From Eledone cirrhosa (lineage: Eukaryota; Mollusca; Cephalopoda; Octopoda; Eledonidae), in the NCBI GenBank assembly GCA_964016885.1, contig OZ024747.1:7661795-7725794 (forward strand): a stretch of DNA of 64,000 bases, in the 5' to 3' direction. Below the pieces are notes generated by a model that saw only the letters and a program-made list of their open reading frames with translations, was not told the DNA's origin and ran no database searches. The translations under genes were made by a program, and so were the position numbers. Of the stretch, positions 12,202 to 24,100 are shown in pieces (the first letter of the stretch is position 1; the number at the start of each line of letters is the position of its first letter).

Positions 12202-15200
12202 CTGCAAATGAAAAGACAAAAAAAAACAAAACAGAATTGAGTGACTTTGTTAAAGACAAAGGATGAATGCTTCACATATAAGGATACAATGTACACCCCA
12301 CAAAACTAAAGGTTATAGATGTTAGTGAGTGACTGAATTTTTGCCCAACAGCCAAATGGTGACCACTCATGGGCCAAGCTTGACCCATGAGTGGTCACCA
12401 TTTGCAACAGGTTAGCAGCCCTAGGAAAATTGAGCAGGAGTGTTTTAACCCTTTTGATACCGAGCCACCCCAAAACTGCTGGATTCTTCCTTCGACATCT
12501 CTGGTTGTATATTCTATGTTGTTAATAACTTGTCATGGTTTCAGAGCTATATAAGTGGCTATAACAACTGCCTTATGCGCCATAAATTTGAATGTCTTTC
12601 TCAGATCATGACCTTCATATACCCATCTTAAATAACCTAAGAGTATTCTAGCATATTGTAACTGATGTCAGATCTTCTCATCAATATCTACATTCTGGGA
12701 TAAGCGACAGATATGAGAAGATCTCTACATTTTCCAGCCAACAAGCATTTTGTTGATCTTTGTGATCTTTGTCCTGGTACCAGAGTTATTGAACATAAAG
12801 TTATTGAACATTATCCTTTGTGTTGTTATCCAGAGATCTTTCATTGGTTGCACAGAATCAATTAAGCAAATAACAACATCATCATCATTATTTAACATCC
12901 ACTTTCCACGCTTGCATGGGTTAGATGGGTTGTCACATGATGAGACAATTTAGATCAGGTGACCATGTCTTGCTCATATGGACCTGTATTTTGACTAGAT
13001 TTCTACAGCTGGATGTCTTTGAAATATTCTTTCTGTTGGTTGTTGATAGCTGTTTGTTCCTTTATAAGTTTTGTTCTCTTTAGATGTAAGAAGTGTATGT
13101 TAGACCTGTTATACTAGGATTAAAGAAACCACTTATGTGACACATGTCAAACTTTTACTGGATTTCAAATGTTTAGGGTTGCCACCAATTATTCTTCATT
13201 GATGTCTTTGTTCCTGGATTGCAAGCTATGCTTACAGGAATGTTTTCCCTTGGCTTTATTTGTTCTTGTCATTTTTGGTTGGGCTGTAAAGCCTCACTTA
13301 TTCTGCAATCAACTGTTTGATTTGGGCATTGTTTTCATCAGACCAGTTTGGGTATTTTCTTGTCATAAAACCCACAAACTACCAACAAAAAACAGAGACA
13401 CCTACCTTGAGTGTACATCATGTACTGCATTCAGGTTTTGCTGTTACTAATATACTTATTTCTATATATTTCTAAACTATTCATTAAAAATAACATCAGA
13501 AGGCTAGACTGGAAATTTACTTTAGAATTTTAATTCCGCTAAAGGAGGTGGACTGCCACTGCTATAACACTGAACTGGCATTGGCAAGAATGCAAGTAAT
13601 AATAAACTTTTCTTCATTTAGTTGAAGGTAGTTTCAGAGGCATAACTAGGGTATGTGCCATGGGCACCACTTGAAGCGGGCTATCACTTGGACTAGGAGC
13701 ACTTTCTATTAAAGTCAGATAAGCTATCATCAAAGAGGGGAAAAAAAAACTTCTTCAGATGTATGATCTGTCTTTGATTATCATGGGTGAGAAACATTAT
13801 GGTGGCTAAATAAATTATTAAGCCCATGGTTAAAAATACAGTGCTGGGCAGGGGCACAATTTCAGTGCTTGCCATAGGCACTATTTGCCCTAGTTATGCC
13901 TAGAATATCTCTTAATGTATGCAGTCTAATTGGAGTTGAGGAAATAAATATTTCAGTTGACTTTAATGTGCAGCTTTATATGCAAACAGTTCTTGGGCTT
14001 GTCAACCTGTCAAGATCTTTACAGGGTCATCTGCTTTTAAATATCGATCGAAATCGATTCCAGCACTTGATAGGCATTTCATTGTATTGACTCTGTTAAT
14101 ACATCACTCTATTGATTTTTCGATCCACCACTCCACCACCTTATTATATAATAGTGATTTCTAGAAGAAGGAACAGTAAAGTTGATTTCATCAAACCCAG
14201 ACAGTTAAGTGGAACTTAATAATCTGACCTCAATCAATTCTATCCTTTAATAATAATTTCTATGCATAATTATCTTATGGGCTCTTGAAAGGATGAAAAG
14301 CAAAGTCTCGATGATAGCTGGATTTGAACTCAGAATATAAAGGGACGTAACTAGATGGAGAAATACCTTTTTGTCCGATCCTCTACCTGTTCGGCCATTG
14401 ATAATTTGTAGAGTACATTTGATCTTCAACAGTACATGACTGGTACTTAATTTATCGCCTCCACTCCCAACATTTTAATATTACTTTTGTTATTGCAAGT
14501 CACTTGTACCAATGTTTCGTAAGATATTCCTCCTGAAGAACTTAAAAGGGCTGAGATTCCTAATACAATACTTTCGTGAGTGTGTGTGTGTAGAATACAG
14601 ATGTTCATTTACGTTTCATAGTTTCATGTGCAATTGTTCATACTTTTCTAATTAACATTCAACAGATTTACGTGCTCAAAAGGTGTTCACCATACCCCAT
14701 CCCCCATATATATATATGAGAGAGATACAGACAGAAGAGATAATAAAATAACACGAACCTCCACCTTGATTCCAGTTGCCACCCATGGATTGTTGTTGCT
14801 GTTGTTTCTGGTCATTCCAGTTGCTCTGAATCCGGCCACCTCTGCCGCCACGGTCACTCTGGTAGTTACCACCACCGCCGCCGCCGCCGCCGCCGCGTCC
14901 TCCTCCACTACCACCCTGGTTAGCGTTCCTTTGCTGAAACGCCGGCATTTCGGGTGGCGGTGGCTCGTGTTCCCACGCCCTGCCACCGCGATCAGGAACC
15001 TGTCCGATGCGAACTTTGTTGATGGCGCACTGGGTTCTTTCACGTGCTTCGCCGCTGCTAGTCTTCTGGATCCGCAGCAGATTGTCCCTGGCTGCAAGTA
15101 TTTGACAGATGCCAATATTAGATTTCGATGTTAACTTTTTCCCCTGACTCTCGTACAGGGCCCGAATCTGTTTTTCGTTTAATTTTGCCTTGTCCGACCA

Positions 15201-15902
15201 CATAAACGACTGGACGGTGACATCCAATCGTTTTAGTAACATCTCACGTCGTGTGTTGTACTCTACCGACAGGGAGTTATTAATGTTTAAAATGTGGGCC
15301 CACTGTTTATCAGACAGCCGCGTCTTCAGTAGAGATTTACCCAGTTGGTTAGGATTTTTGCTAATCATCTCTTTAATTTTAGCTTCGACTTTAGAAAATA
15401 GTTGGGTCGGTGTTATGCTTGCCGGCGGTTTGGCGAAACCAAGAGCAATCAACATAGTCTTGAGAAAAGCAGCTATTTCAGATTCGGTGATAGTTTCTTG
15501 GTCGTTCTTAGTGGATACCAAAGCTATAGGCTTATTCACAGCCAGCATCATGGAACTTGCTAACTCCATGGTTAAATAGTCGAGTAGTTGCAGACGTGAA
15601 GATTTAGTGCTCAGTCGCTCGTTGATAGTCCCACCGATTAAAGTACTCACAGGACAGTCGATCTCTCGCAGGAATGCACTCAGTTCGAGCATGAATGTAT
15701 CGCTATCACTAGATTCTGCGATAGGGTTTACATGTTCCTCCATGATGAGGAAGTCTTTCAATTTGAGTGTAAGCCAGGATATTATCTGGGTAAACAGCGG
15801 TGATCGTTGTCCATCTTCCAAGGCCTTGTCAAACTCTTCTCCTTCAATTTGATCGACTGGATAGCCCAAGTCTTCAAGAACGTCCAGCATGTCACATTCC
15901 AT
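11606..15902 (-). CDS. FAM98A: FAM98 family protein (FAM98A/B ortholog), complete, 579 aa
   Basis: Two coding exons, 15,902-14,759 and 12,201-11,606, join in phase (G|GA) through a donor reading AG|GTTCGT and an acceptor TTTGCAG; lengths 1,144 + 596 nt give 579 codons plus TGA. The start is the ATG of MECDMLDVLEDLGY, matching the family N-terminus. An acceptor-like TTTTACAG lies just upstream (about 15,941), so a non-coding first exon is likely. The N-terminal ~330 residues carry the conserved FAM98 globular and helical region, with diagnostic strings LDVTVQSF, WSDKAK, AINKVRIGQVPDRGGR and EPPPPEMP. The tail is Gly/Arg-rich, then Gln/His, then Gly-rich ending RGGRRGRGRN. Family members sit in the tRNA ligase complex (RTCB, DDX1) and are arginine-methylated RNA-binding proteins. 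Invertebrates usually have one FAM98, so the A/B choice is nominal. Confidence 0.93.
12202..14758 (-). other. FAM98 intron with hairpin, repeat ends and a SINE
   Basis: This intron separates the two coding exons. It contains the perfect hairpin at 12,353-12,404. A TTAA (12,445-12,448) is followed by CCCTTTTGATACCGAGCC, which looks like one end of a second piggyBac-type family. A LINE 3'-end scrap lies at about 12,870-12,930, and minus-sense SINE material at about 14,150-14,460. No additional exon is evident. Confidence 0.6.
12353..12404. repeat. perfect 21-bp hairpin
   Basis: CAAATGGTGACCACTCATGGG (12,353-12,373) is exactly complementary to 12,384-12,404. The 10-nt loop CCAAGCTTGA itself contains the palindrome CAAGCTTG. 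It lies in the FAM98 intron about 150 nt after the splice acceptor of the terminal exon in genome order, that is upstream of that exon in the transcript. Confidence 0.9.
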
Positions 15903-16833
15903 AGCGAGATCTTTGAGCTGTGGATGAGCGATGCTGCTGTAAAACAAAGAAAAGGGTTGAAAACATAAAGAATAAATAGGTAAATGTTTTTTCAAAAAAG
16001 AAAGTATTTGGTGAAATTAAATGGGAAAATAACCCAATATAACATACACAGTAAGATAATCACCTAGGAAAGGGACAGTCAATATGTTGAAAGTACAAGC
16101 TAACCAAAGTTTAAAACGACGTGTGGCAGGAAAACCTTGTCGATAAGAGTTACTTCCCTTTGCCGGCTAATATTTAATATAACACTTCGTAAAAGCTCGG
16201 TTTTTTCCGTCAATTAAGTAGGTGGGATACAGCGTAAGAAATTATTACAATTTTTAATCTCATCCCGACCGCTATGGTCAAAGCCTAAAATCTTATTGAA
16301 GCCGATTTTGTCTTTTGTTATTTCAAGCCAAACCAAGAATGTTAAAATAAGTTTTATCCTAATATACTATTACCAACCTAACCCTTTACCTTCTTCCTCT
16401 GCAAATATTTGCTTTTGCTCTATACTAGCGGTATTCATACAAACAAAATGTGATGTTTTAAAAAAAAACAACTTTTTTCAAGTTTTAAAAAAGTATTCTG
16501 TTATACACTGAAATAAAAAAAAAAGATTTATTCATAATAAAAATACGAATAAAGTTAAACGATGTCGATAATTAAAAAACAACAAAAACAAATATCAGCC
16601 TCGTGTGATTCACGTAGCGCTTGTACCACTTTCACGATGAGTCTCCTCTCACCGCTAACACCGCGTACATGTGTGACGCATGCGCGATTCATAACGTGTC
16701 GGAGCCATCTTGGATCCTTTTTTTTTCAGCTGGAGTGGTGTGTCAATGTGCTGAGGTGTCTGTTACACTCTCTCACACACACACACATTGTATTACATAT
16801 TTGTTGCAGCAACGTGTTTAAAAAAAAGAAACC
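15903..16833. promoter_or_regulatory. head-to-head FAM98/EIF3A promoter region
   Basis: The two start codons lie 932 bp apart and diverge. Near EIF3A the sequence turns GC-richer with several CpGs. At 16,678-16,685 GCATGCGC, within GACGCATGCGCGA, resembles an NRF1 site. At 16,704-16,713 GCCATCTTGG matches a reversed YY1 core. A pyrimidine tract (CCTTTTTTTTTTCAG, about 16,716-16,729) could be a 5'TOP-like initiation region, as reported for eIF3 subunits. The FAM98 first exon presumably lies around 16,000-16,300. No TATA box is convincing. All site calls are motif matches only. Confidence 0.5.
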
Positions 16834-16941
16834 ATGCCGACTTATTTCCTAAGACCCGAGAATGCTCTCAACCGGGCTAACGGTACGTTGTCCCCTTCAC
16901 CCCTACCATTTATTGTCTATATTATCGCGTAATATATATGA

Positions 16942-16973
<32 letters not shown>

Positions 16974-18116
16974 GCATGTATATATATATCTATATATAGA
17001 TATATATAATGAGTCGGCGATTGAATTCTACGCAATCGCTCTACCTTATTCTATTTAGCAACCAAATTAACTCACTCTCAACAAATTCTCTATTGTCTTT
17101 CAAAATTATCACCACGTGACGAGACACGCATATATATATATATATATATAGTTGCTGAGGACTGGGTGCTTTGGATTCATCCCTCACGTTCTTGACAGAT
17201 GTATCTGTTAAATGCTAGCATACATTTTCTTTTAAATTCTCTTCGATCACGTCCGATTAAGCCGTATACAATCTGCTGAAATGTAAAGCCATTGCGATCG
17301 AGTGTTGTAAATCGGTCTATAATAATGTATTTGTGTGTGGTTGAGTGGTATGTTTAATGGAAGTGTTTAAATTTACTGAAATTCCAAGAGACGTCAAATG
17401 AGTTCAACCATTAAACACACTCAACTGCTATACTGAGGGAAGCATCCACTTAAATCATTCGACCTGCTTTGAGCAGTCCAATCGGCCTCAGCAAATTATC
17501 CCTTAGTCTTTTTTTTTTTATAATTGTATGCCATCAGATATATCTTTTAAGTCCTACTGAAACTTCAGGCTATAATGGCTTTTCTCAACCCAGTTTTTGC
17601 GTAACATTTTTATAATTCTTTGGAAGCACGTTGCTTCCATGCTCGACCTGTTGGTATGGCTGCTTTCTTCCTCTTAGATTTGTAGGGCGAAATCCGCCAA
17701 GGTTTTTTTTTATTTTTTTGTTTTTCAATCGTATCTAACAATAGACGATTTAGCTTTTCAGGATTAAAAACTCCCTCAAAAACTGCAGCGATAATAATCA
17801 ATACCTGTTTTCATAATTTTCAATTATTGAGGTTTTATTATCTGGAATACTCACATTAACTGATTTCACCAGTTTTTTTCTCTAACAAAATATTCCGATA
17901 TATGAATTATTAATTCTATCAAAATTCTTTCTTCGTATATAATAAACATTTTTTAATAAAATCTGATATAATATATATTTATATATATTTATTTATATAT
18001 ATATTTATACCATGAAATGTATGTTAAGAAATTACTACGTAGCCGGTTCCATTCTCTCCAGCTGCAACAACCATATGGCGGGAGTCTCATCACTTGCCTT
18101 CAGATTCACCAAGGAT

Positions 18117-18148
<32 letters not shown>

Positions 18149-21100
18149 TATACATATATGTGTGTGTGATCACATTAAACCGGCATTGTTTAAATATATT
18201 TGTATATGTATATATGTCATTATCTATATTTGTGGATAAACGTGAGAACTTGGCGATTTATAATATGGCAATTAAACTCCCGTGAGGTGTTGATTGGTTC
18301 ACTATATTTCTTATATTTTTGATATTCTAAAATTATTTTCTGAAATACAAACCAAAAATTAAAAAAAGAAAAGAAAATTCAGCCCGTTCTAGTGTGTCTC
18401 ACAAACTACTTCGGTCCACCTCTACCAACTCCTAAGGGTTATATCCTTCACTCGCAAATCTATTTCCTGCAGATGTCAATTTACATGTTCGATAGGAACA
18501 TAAACCGTATCGATAAGAGCCTGCAAAGATTACGAGCAGTCACTGCCCCTCCCATTGACTAAGTAATGGAAAAGAGACAAAAGAAACGATTAATTTTGAA
18601 ATGTTTCGACATTAGTCACATATGAACTCCATTGAATATATATATTGATAGGATGTAGTTTACTGTGCTCCTGCACTCGTTAACCATTTAATATATACCG
18701 ACAGTGATATTTAAAAGTAAACGGAAACATATGATAATCGTCCCAGCTCTTTCTTAACTCAGCAGACATACGATCAAAGGCGTTCCAGATATAGCCACCT
18801 CGTAAAAAGTGTATCTAAGATAACATCCAATGTGTCCTTTTTAAGCAAGAAGGGTGCGATTTGGCTGCTATTTCAGCAATTGTGTTTATTAAGTTGATGT
18901 CGTTAATATAGGTTGGTTTCTACGGCTATGTTGGAGCATTTCTGTTACCAAATAGTACGGCATTGGTTAAGTTTTAAAAAAAAGGTTTAACAAATGACTG
19001 GTAAAATTGAGTCAAAAAATGTTTTATAAAATATATATTTGTAATGTAACCATGCGTTTTGATCCTCAGATTTAATTAGGCTTAAGGACATTTTAAACAT
19101 TTCTTTCTTTTAATGCTGTGATAATTATACACATGTATGTGATTATATATTTGGAATTGCCGGTTTACCACAGAATTCGGTGCAGCCATATGGTAATAGG
19201 TGGTATTGATTGGATAAGCTCAGAATCAACTTTACTGTTGTTCATATTGTCTTCCTTGTAACTTGAAGATTCATTTAGTTGGCGGGTTTTCGGGTTTACA
19301 TAGCACAGAGAAAAGGGTGAAGGCCAAAGGTATGCCAACGTTGTGCAATGAGAGGATCAGAGGTGTGAGGTGTTTCAGATTGCATAGCTATGTTGGGGAA
19401 AAGTGTTTTCAGAATAACACTGGTGTACTTAGTGTCACCAATGCTCAGAGGATGCTTGGGAATGTTACTATGTGAGGTTGTTAAATGTAAAGAATATGAG
19501 GGAGGAAGAGGTATTATACCCAGTAAACCCAACAGAGGGATCAGCTACCTAAGTTGGCAGTTATATGGTTAAAAAAGAAAAACCCATTATATATATGAAA
19601 AGTTGCTGGACCGTCAGAGTCACTGAGATGCTGTAAATATCTGGTGAAATAGGGCTAAAGGTAATCATTCATGTAATCAACTAGATAATATATGGCGTCA
19701 TACCCAGTGACTGCCCTGCAGTATAGTCATTGTTACAAGGCGAAAGATGATGTTCTAGAAAGGAACAACTACAGATGCATTGAACTGTTAGATCAAGTTA
19801 TAAAAGTAGCAGAGTTTAAGTACAATTAAAAGCAGCTTAGGTTAGTACCAGGAAGAATACCACCAATGCCCTCTTTATGAGACAACTACAAGAGATGATC
19901 TTAGCTAAATGTTAGCTGCAATAAATAGCTTCCATTTATCTGGAGAAGGCCTTTGACAGAGTATCCTTATCAGTTGTCTGGGGCTCCTTAAAGTAACTAG
20001 TTAGTGAATGGTTTGAGTAGTGCCATCATGTACTGAAGTACTGTCAGTAAAGTGAAAGTAGGTAATGTGTTAAGTGTGGAATTCATCAAGGCTCAATTTT
20101 CTGCCCACTCCTGTTTATCATAGTTTTCTAGGCCGTAGCATTTTTAAAACTGGCTATCTGTGAACAATTCCAGACATGGAAACAAAACCTAGATTTGAAA
20201 AGTCTCTGCAAAAGCCAAAATTCTTGGTAAGTGAGAAAGAAAACAGTATCGTGCAGCCACCAGGGAAATGGCCACACCCAATGTGTAAACTTAGGGTACA
20301 CAAAATGTGGGGAGGGGGACCACAGGCAAGCTAACAGAAAAAAATTATTTCGGTCTGCATGAACAACGCACAAATAAATTGCCCCAAAACTGGGCATAAA
20401 AAGAAATCAGATGCAGTAAAAGAGAAGACTGCACAGGACGATGCATATAGATGATGATTGTTGGGTAAAAAGGTGCCATGAGTTCCAAGTCGAACAAGGA
20501 AGATCAAGGACTACCTATGAAGAGTGAAGCTGATGTCATGCAGATAAAAGGACTCAATGGTGAAGAAAAACTGTACTGGGAATGCACATCCAACCCATGC
20601 AAGCATGAAATGGGGGGCATAAAAACAATGCCCAGTTCCTTTGTTGACTGTGTTGTAAATATGTTTGGTGTCTAAATAAAGACATGGATAGTGTAGACTC
20701 AGAAATTAGATGTCATACTATTGAGCTATTTCAATTAATTCTACTGAAGAAATTTCTAGTCTTCAAAATATTTTTGAGCTTATGACTCCACAGTGAGCAT
20801 AAAAATATGAAGGATTGTAATTTCTATGCAATGGTACTTTTTTAGTTAAATGCACAAGGATGCAGCACCTATTAATGGTGCCTCTATTGAAATTCCATGC
20901 CACATCTGCTATAAAAAAATCAAGACGAGGCACACTCAGTAGCCAGCTAACAGCCCATAACAGAAAAGATATTGCCTAATATAGGCTAATAACCACAATA
21001 AGAAAGTGGTTCTGCTTGGATTTAAGTCAATGACCACTCTCTGTGTGTGTGTGTCTATATATGTATATAAGACAAAGGATAACTTAGTGTTATAGACAGT

Positions 21101-24100
21101 TATATAAGAGAAAGGCTTGGATAGCTGGGGATAGCAGAGTATATGAAGTAGCTTATAAAAGAGACTAGACAGCTGGCAAAACTGAGTTGTACCTGTAATT
21201 CAAGGGGTCAACTTTAATCACATTGTGTCACACTGAATTTCCCTGAGAACTACTTCAAGGGTACACGTGTCTCTGAAATCCTCAGCCACTTACATGTTAA
21301 TTTCACAAGCGGGCATTGATTGAATGAACTGAAAGACTCATTGGCAACAACAATAGAGGTCCACCAACAATTATCTGAGATGAATTATGTTTACTGTGGC
21401 CAATAGCAACCCACTATACATTCACCTTTCTTTAATTTCATGGTGTGAGTCCAATATTAGAATCACCTTAGATCAACACTTGAATCAATTATTCAAGAAT
21501 AAAAGTAAGAACACTGGTTTTAAAGGTTTATAAATATATGAAAACATAACTACATACTAAAACTTTGTAACTTATTGTTTTATTGTTTTCAGAGTTTATT
21601 GATGTGGACAAGAAACAACGTGCCTTGGATGTCCTGTACGATGTCATCAAAAGTAAGAAACACCGCACATGGCAAAAGATTCACGAGCAGATTATGGCCA
21701 AGTACCTTGAGCTCTGTGTTGATCTTCGCAAGAGTCACATTGCAAAAGAGGGCTTGTACCAATATAAGATTATTTGTCAACAGGTTAGTAGTATTTAATG
21801 CTATTGAATTTATTTTTCATATCTGAATATTAGAGGTACATATGTTTGTGAGAAGGACAGTCTAGAATTATTGACATCTCTTTAAGCTTGTGGTCAAAGA
21901 ATTTGGAGGGGTTTTCTTATTTAATTAATTTGTTTGGAACATTAACTTAATAAAGATTTCTGCCATAATTTAAATATAAACACTTTTAAAAAAGGAGAGG
22001 TTTTATATCAGAACCAGAGAGGATGTTAGGAAAGTTGGTATCAAAAATGCTTACAAAAACAGTTAATTTGTGATTTTTAAAATAAGAAATGCACAGGAGT
22101 AAAAATAGGGATGTCAGTGAAATCTTTATTAAATGTAAGAATGTTACTGCATCCTTTAGAAAATTGCTTCCGGGTGGTGGACCCGTTTCTTTTCTAAATT
22201 CTGTAATTAGTCATTAATGTTTAAAGAAAATGTGATTTTATTAAACTTGCTATTCATTATTTATAATGTATTAATTAAAACAGATAGAATGGACATAACA
22301 ATGTTAATTTTTTGTGATAAACAAGATGTAGTAGCCATTCACCAAAGCTCTGCCTTATTAGGTTATGTTGAATCGTAGACTGCAAGGCCTCAAATGAGTT
22401 TTCTCATTTTTTTATGTATAATAAATTTTGTTTAATTTTTAATTTTCAATAGGTGAGCATCAACTCTCTGGTGGATGTTGTGGAGAACTATTTGAAGTTG
22501 GCTGAGAAAACTACTGAGAAAGCTCGTGAACAATCTCACCAAGCCGTTGTTGATGTTGACGATTTAGACAACCCTGATACTCCTGAGAGGTATGTTTTTG
22601 TACTTTCATGTTAACCAGTAGGTGCTTGATTTTAGAATTATAAATAATGCTATTTACAAATTGAAATAATCCTGATGTGTACAATATTTTAAAACTAATA
22701 TTTTGCCTAAACATTTCATAATTACAGAACAATCTAGCAAAGAAATTAACCTTATAAAAATAGAATACTGCAGCATTTTTTAAAAAAATTTGGATGCCAG
22801 TGTTAGAAGCAAATATTTCTAGAGTTAGATGAAATATGTTGCTATACGAGAAGTTAAAATCCTGCCGGAATTGATTTTGCTTTTCAACCTGCTCTAGTGT
22901 TGGAATAAAACCTATGAATTGAGAGGTCTGTCACAATGGCTAACTAAAACCTATGAATTGAGAGGTCTGTCACAGTGGTTAACATTGTTTCTTGGTTGTT
23001 AAAATATATAAGACTCCATTACTGTTGTGGGATATATAATTTTTTCACAATACATTGGCTAGTATTAAGTCACAACTGTGTCTGAGGCAGTTTCTGTCTG
23101 GTTCTGATTCTAGACTATCTTGTTTATATGTTCAAATATTATTATAACCACTTTGATCTTTGATTGACAAAAGGCTGTTTCCTCTCTTATTTTTGTGTGG
23201 TTATCTGTAGAGAAGGTTTCAAGCTGCAATAATACTTACTCTAAGAGAAGTTTTCTAAACAATGCAAGCATAGAAATATATATTGTTGTTATTGTAAGAG
23301 ATGTATTGACATGTTAATTTTCTTTCAAAGCTTATTGATGAAAGCTGTGAGTGGTGAAGACACTCAAGATCGAACAGACCGCGCCATTCTGACACCATGG
23401 GTCAAGTTTCTGTGGGAGTCTTACCGTCAATGTCTGGATCTTTTGAGGAACAATTCTCGTGTTGAAAGACTGTACCATAACATTGCACAACAAGGTAAGT
23501 CTGTTCTAATTAATGAAGTGGTGTTTGGCCAATTACCTGTCTAACCAGATTACAGAAACAAACATTTGAGTACTGTAAATCACAGTGCATATGTCGACTT
23601 AGCAGTGCTGACTAATGTGTGGTGGGAGGTCTGAGAAAGAAAAATGGGAGTTCTAATCCTTGTGATGCTCATGCACCCCATAAGAACATTAGTTGAACTT
23701 GAGCTAAATAATGACTGAAACCAGGTCACAGAATAAGGGATCTGAAATTCCTGTGAACATTCACAACTATGTAATAAAAAATATGGAAAATAGTATGGGT
23801 ATTAGCTATGAATAGACTCCCATTCCGACTGGGGTGAGGGTTACATGATTTTTTAAAAATGGAAGTATATACTCCTACAGATTATTGTATTATTGGGTAC
23901 AGATGATGATGAAGAACTTTCTCTGAACATGTACTTCTTAACCGAGCTACACTGTTAGGTGAACTGGAAGACGTGTGCAAATTTGAACTCTCAGCCCATA
24001 AACTATTAGTCAGCCACTTTCACACATGTATACGTGTATAAGTCCACTATACCAAATTATCTTTATATTTTCATAACCTATATAGCCTTGCTGTTCAATA

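Noticed and set aside
11542..12240. Alternative frames over the FAM98 terminal exon (poly-Val, poly-His, poly-Thr)
   Set aside because: They are shadows of the Gly-rich triplet array; only the frame continuing MECDMLDV... splices in phase and matches the family.
20478..20675. 65-codon frame [15 protein letters not shown]... as a gene in EIF3A intron 1
   Set aside because: It lies beside LINE remains, has no recognised domain and its C-terminal part reads through a LINE 3'-like CCCATGCAAGCATGAAATGG segment.
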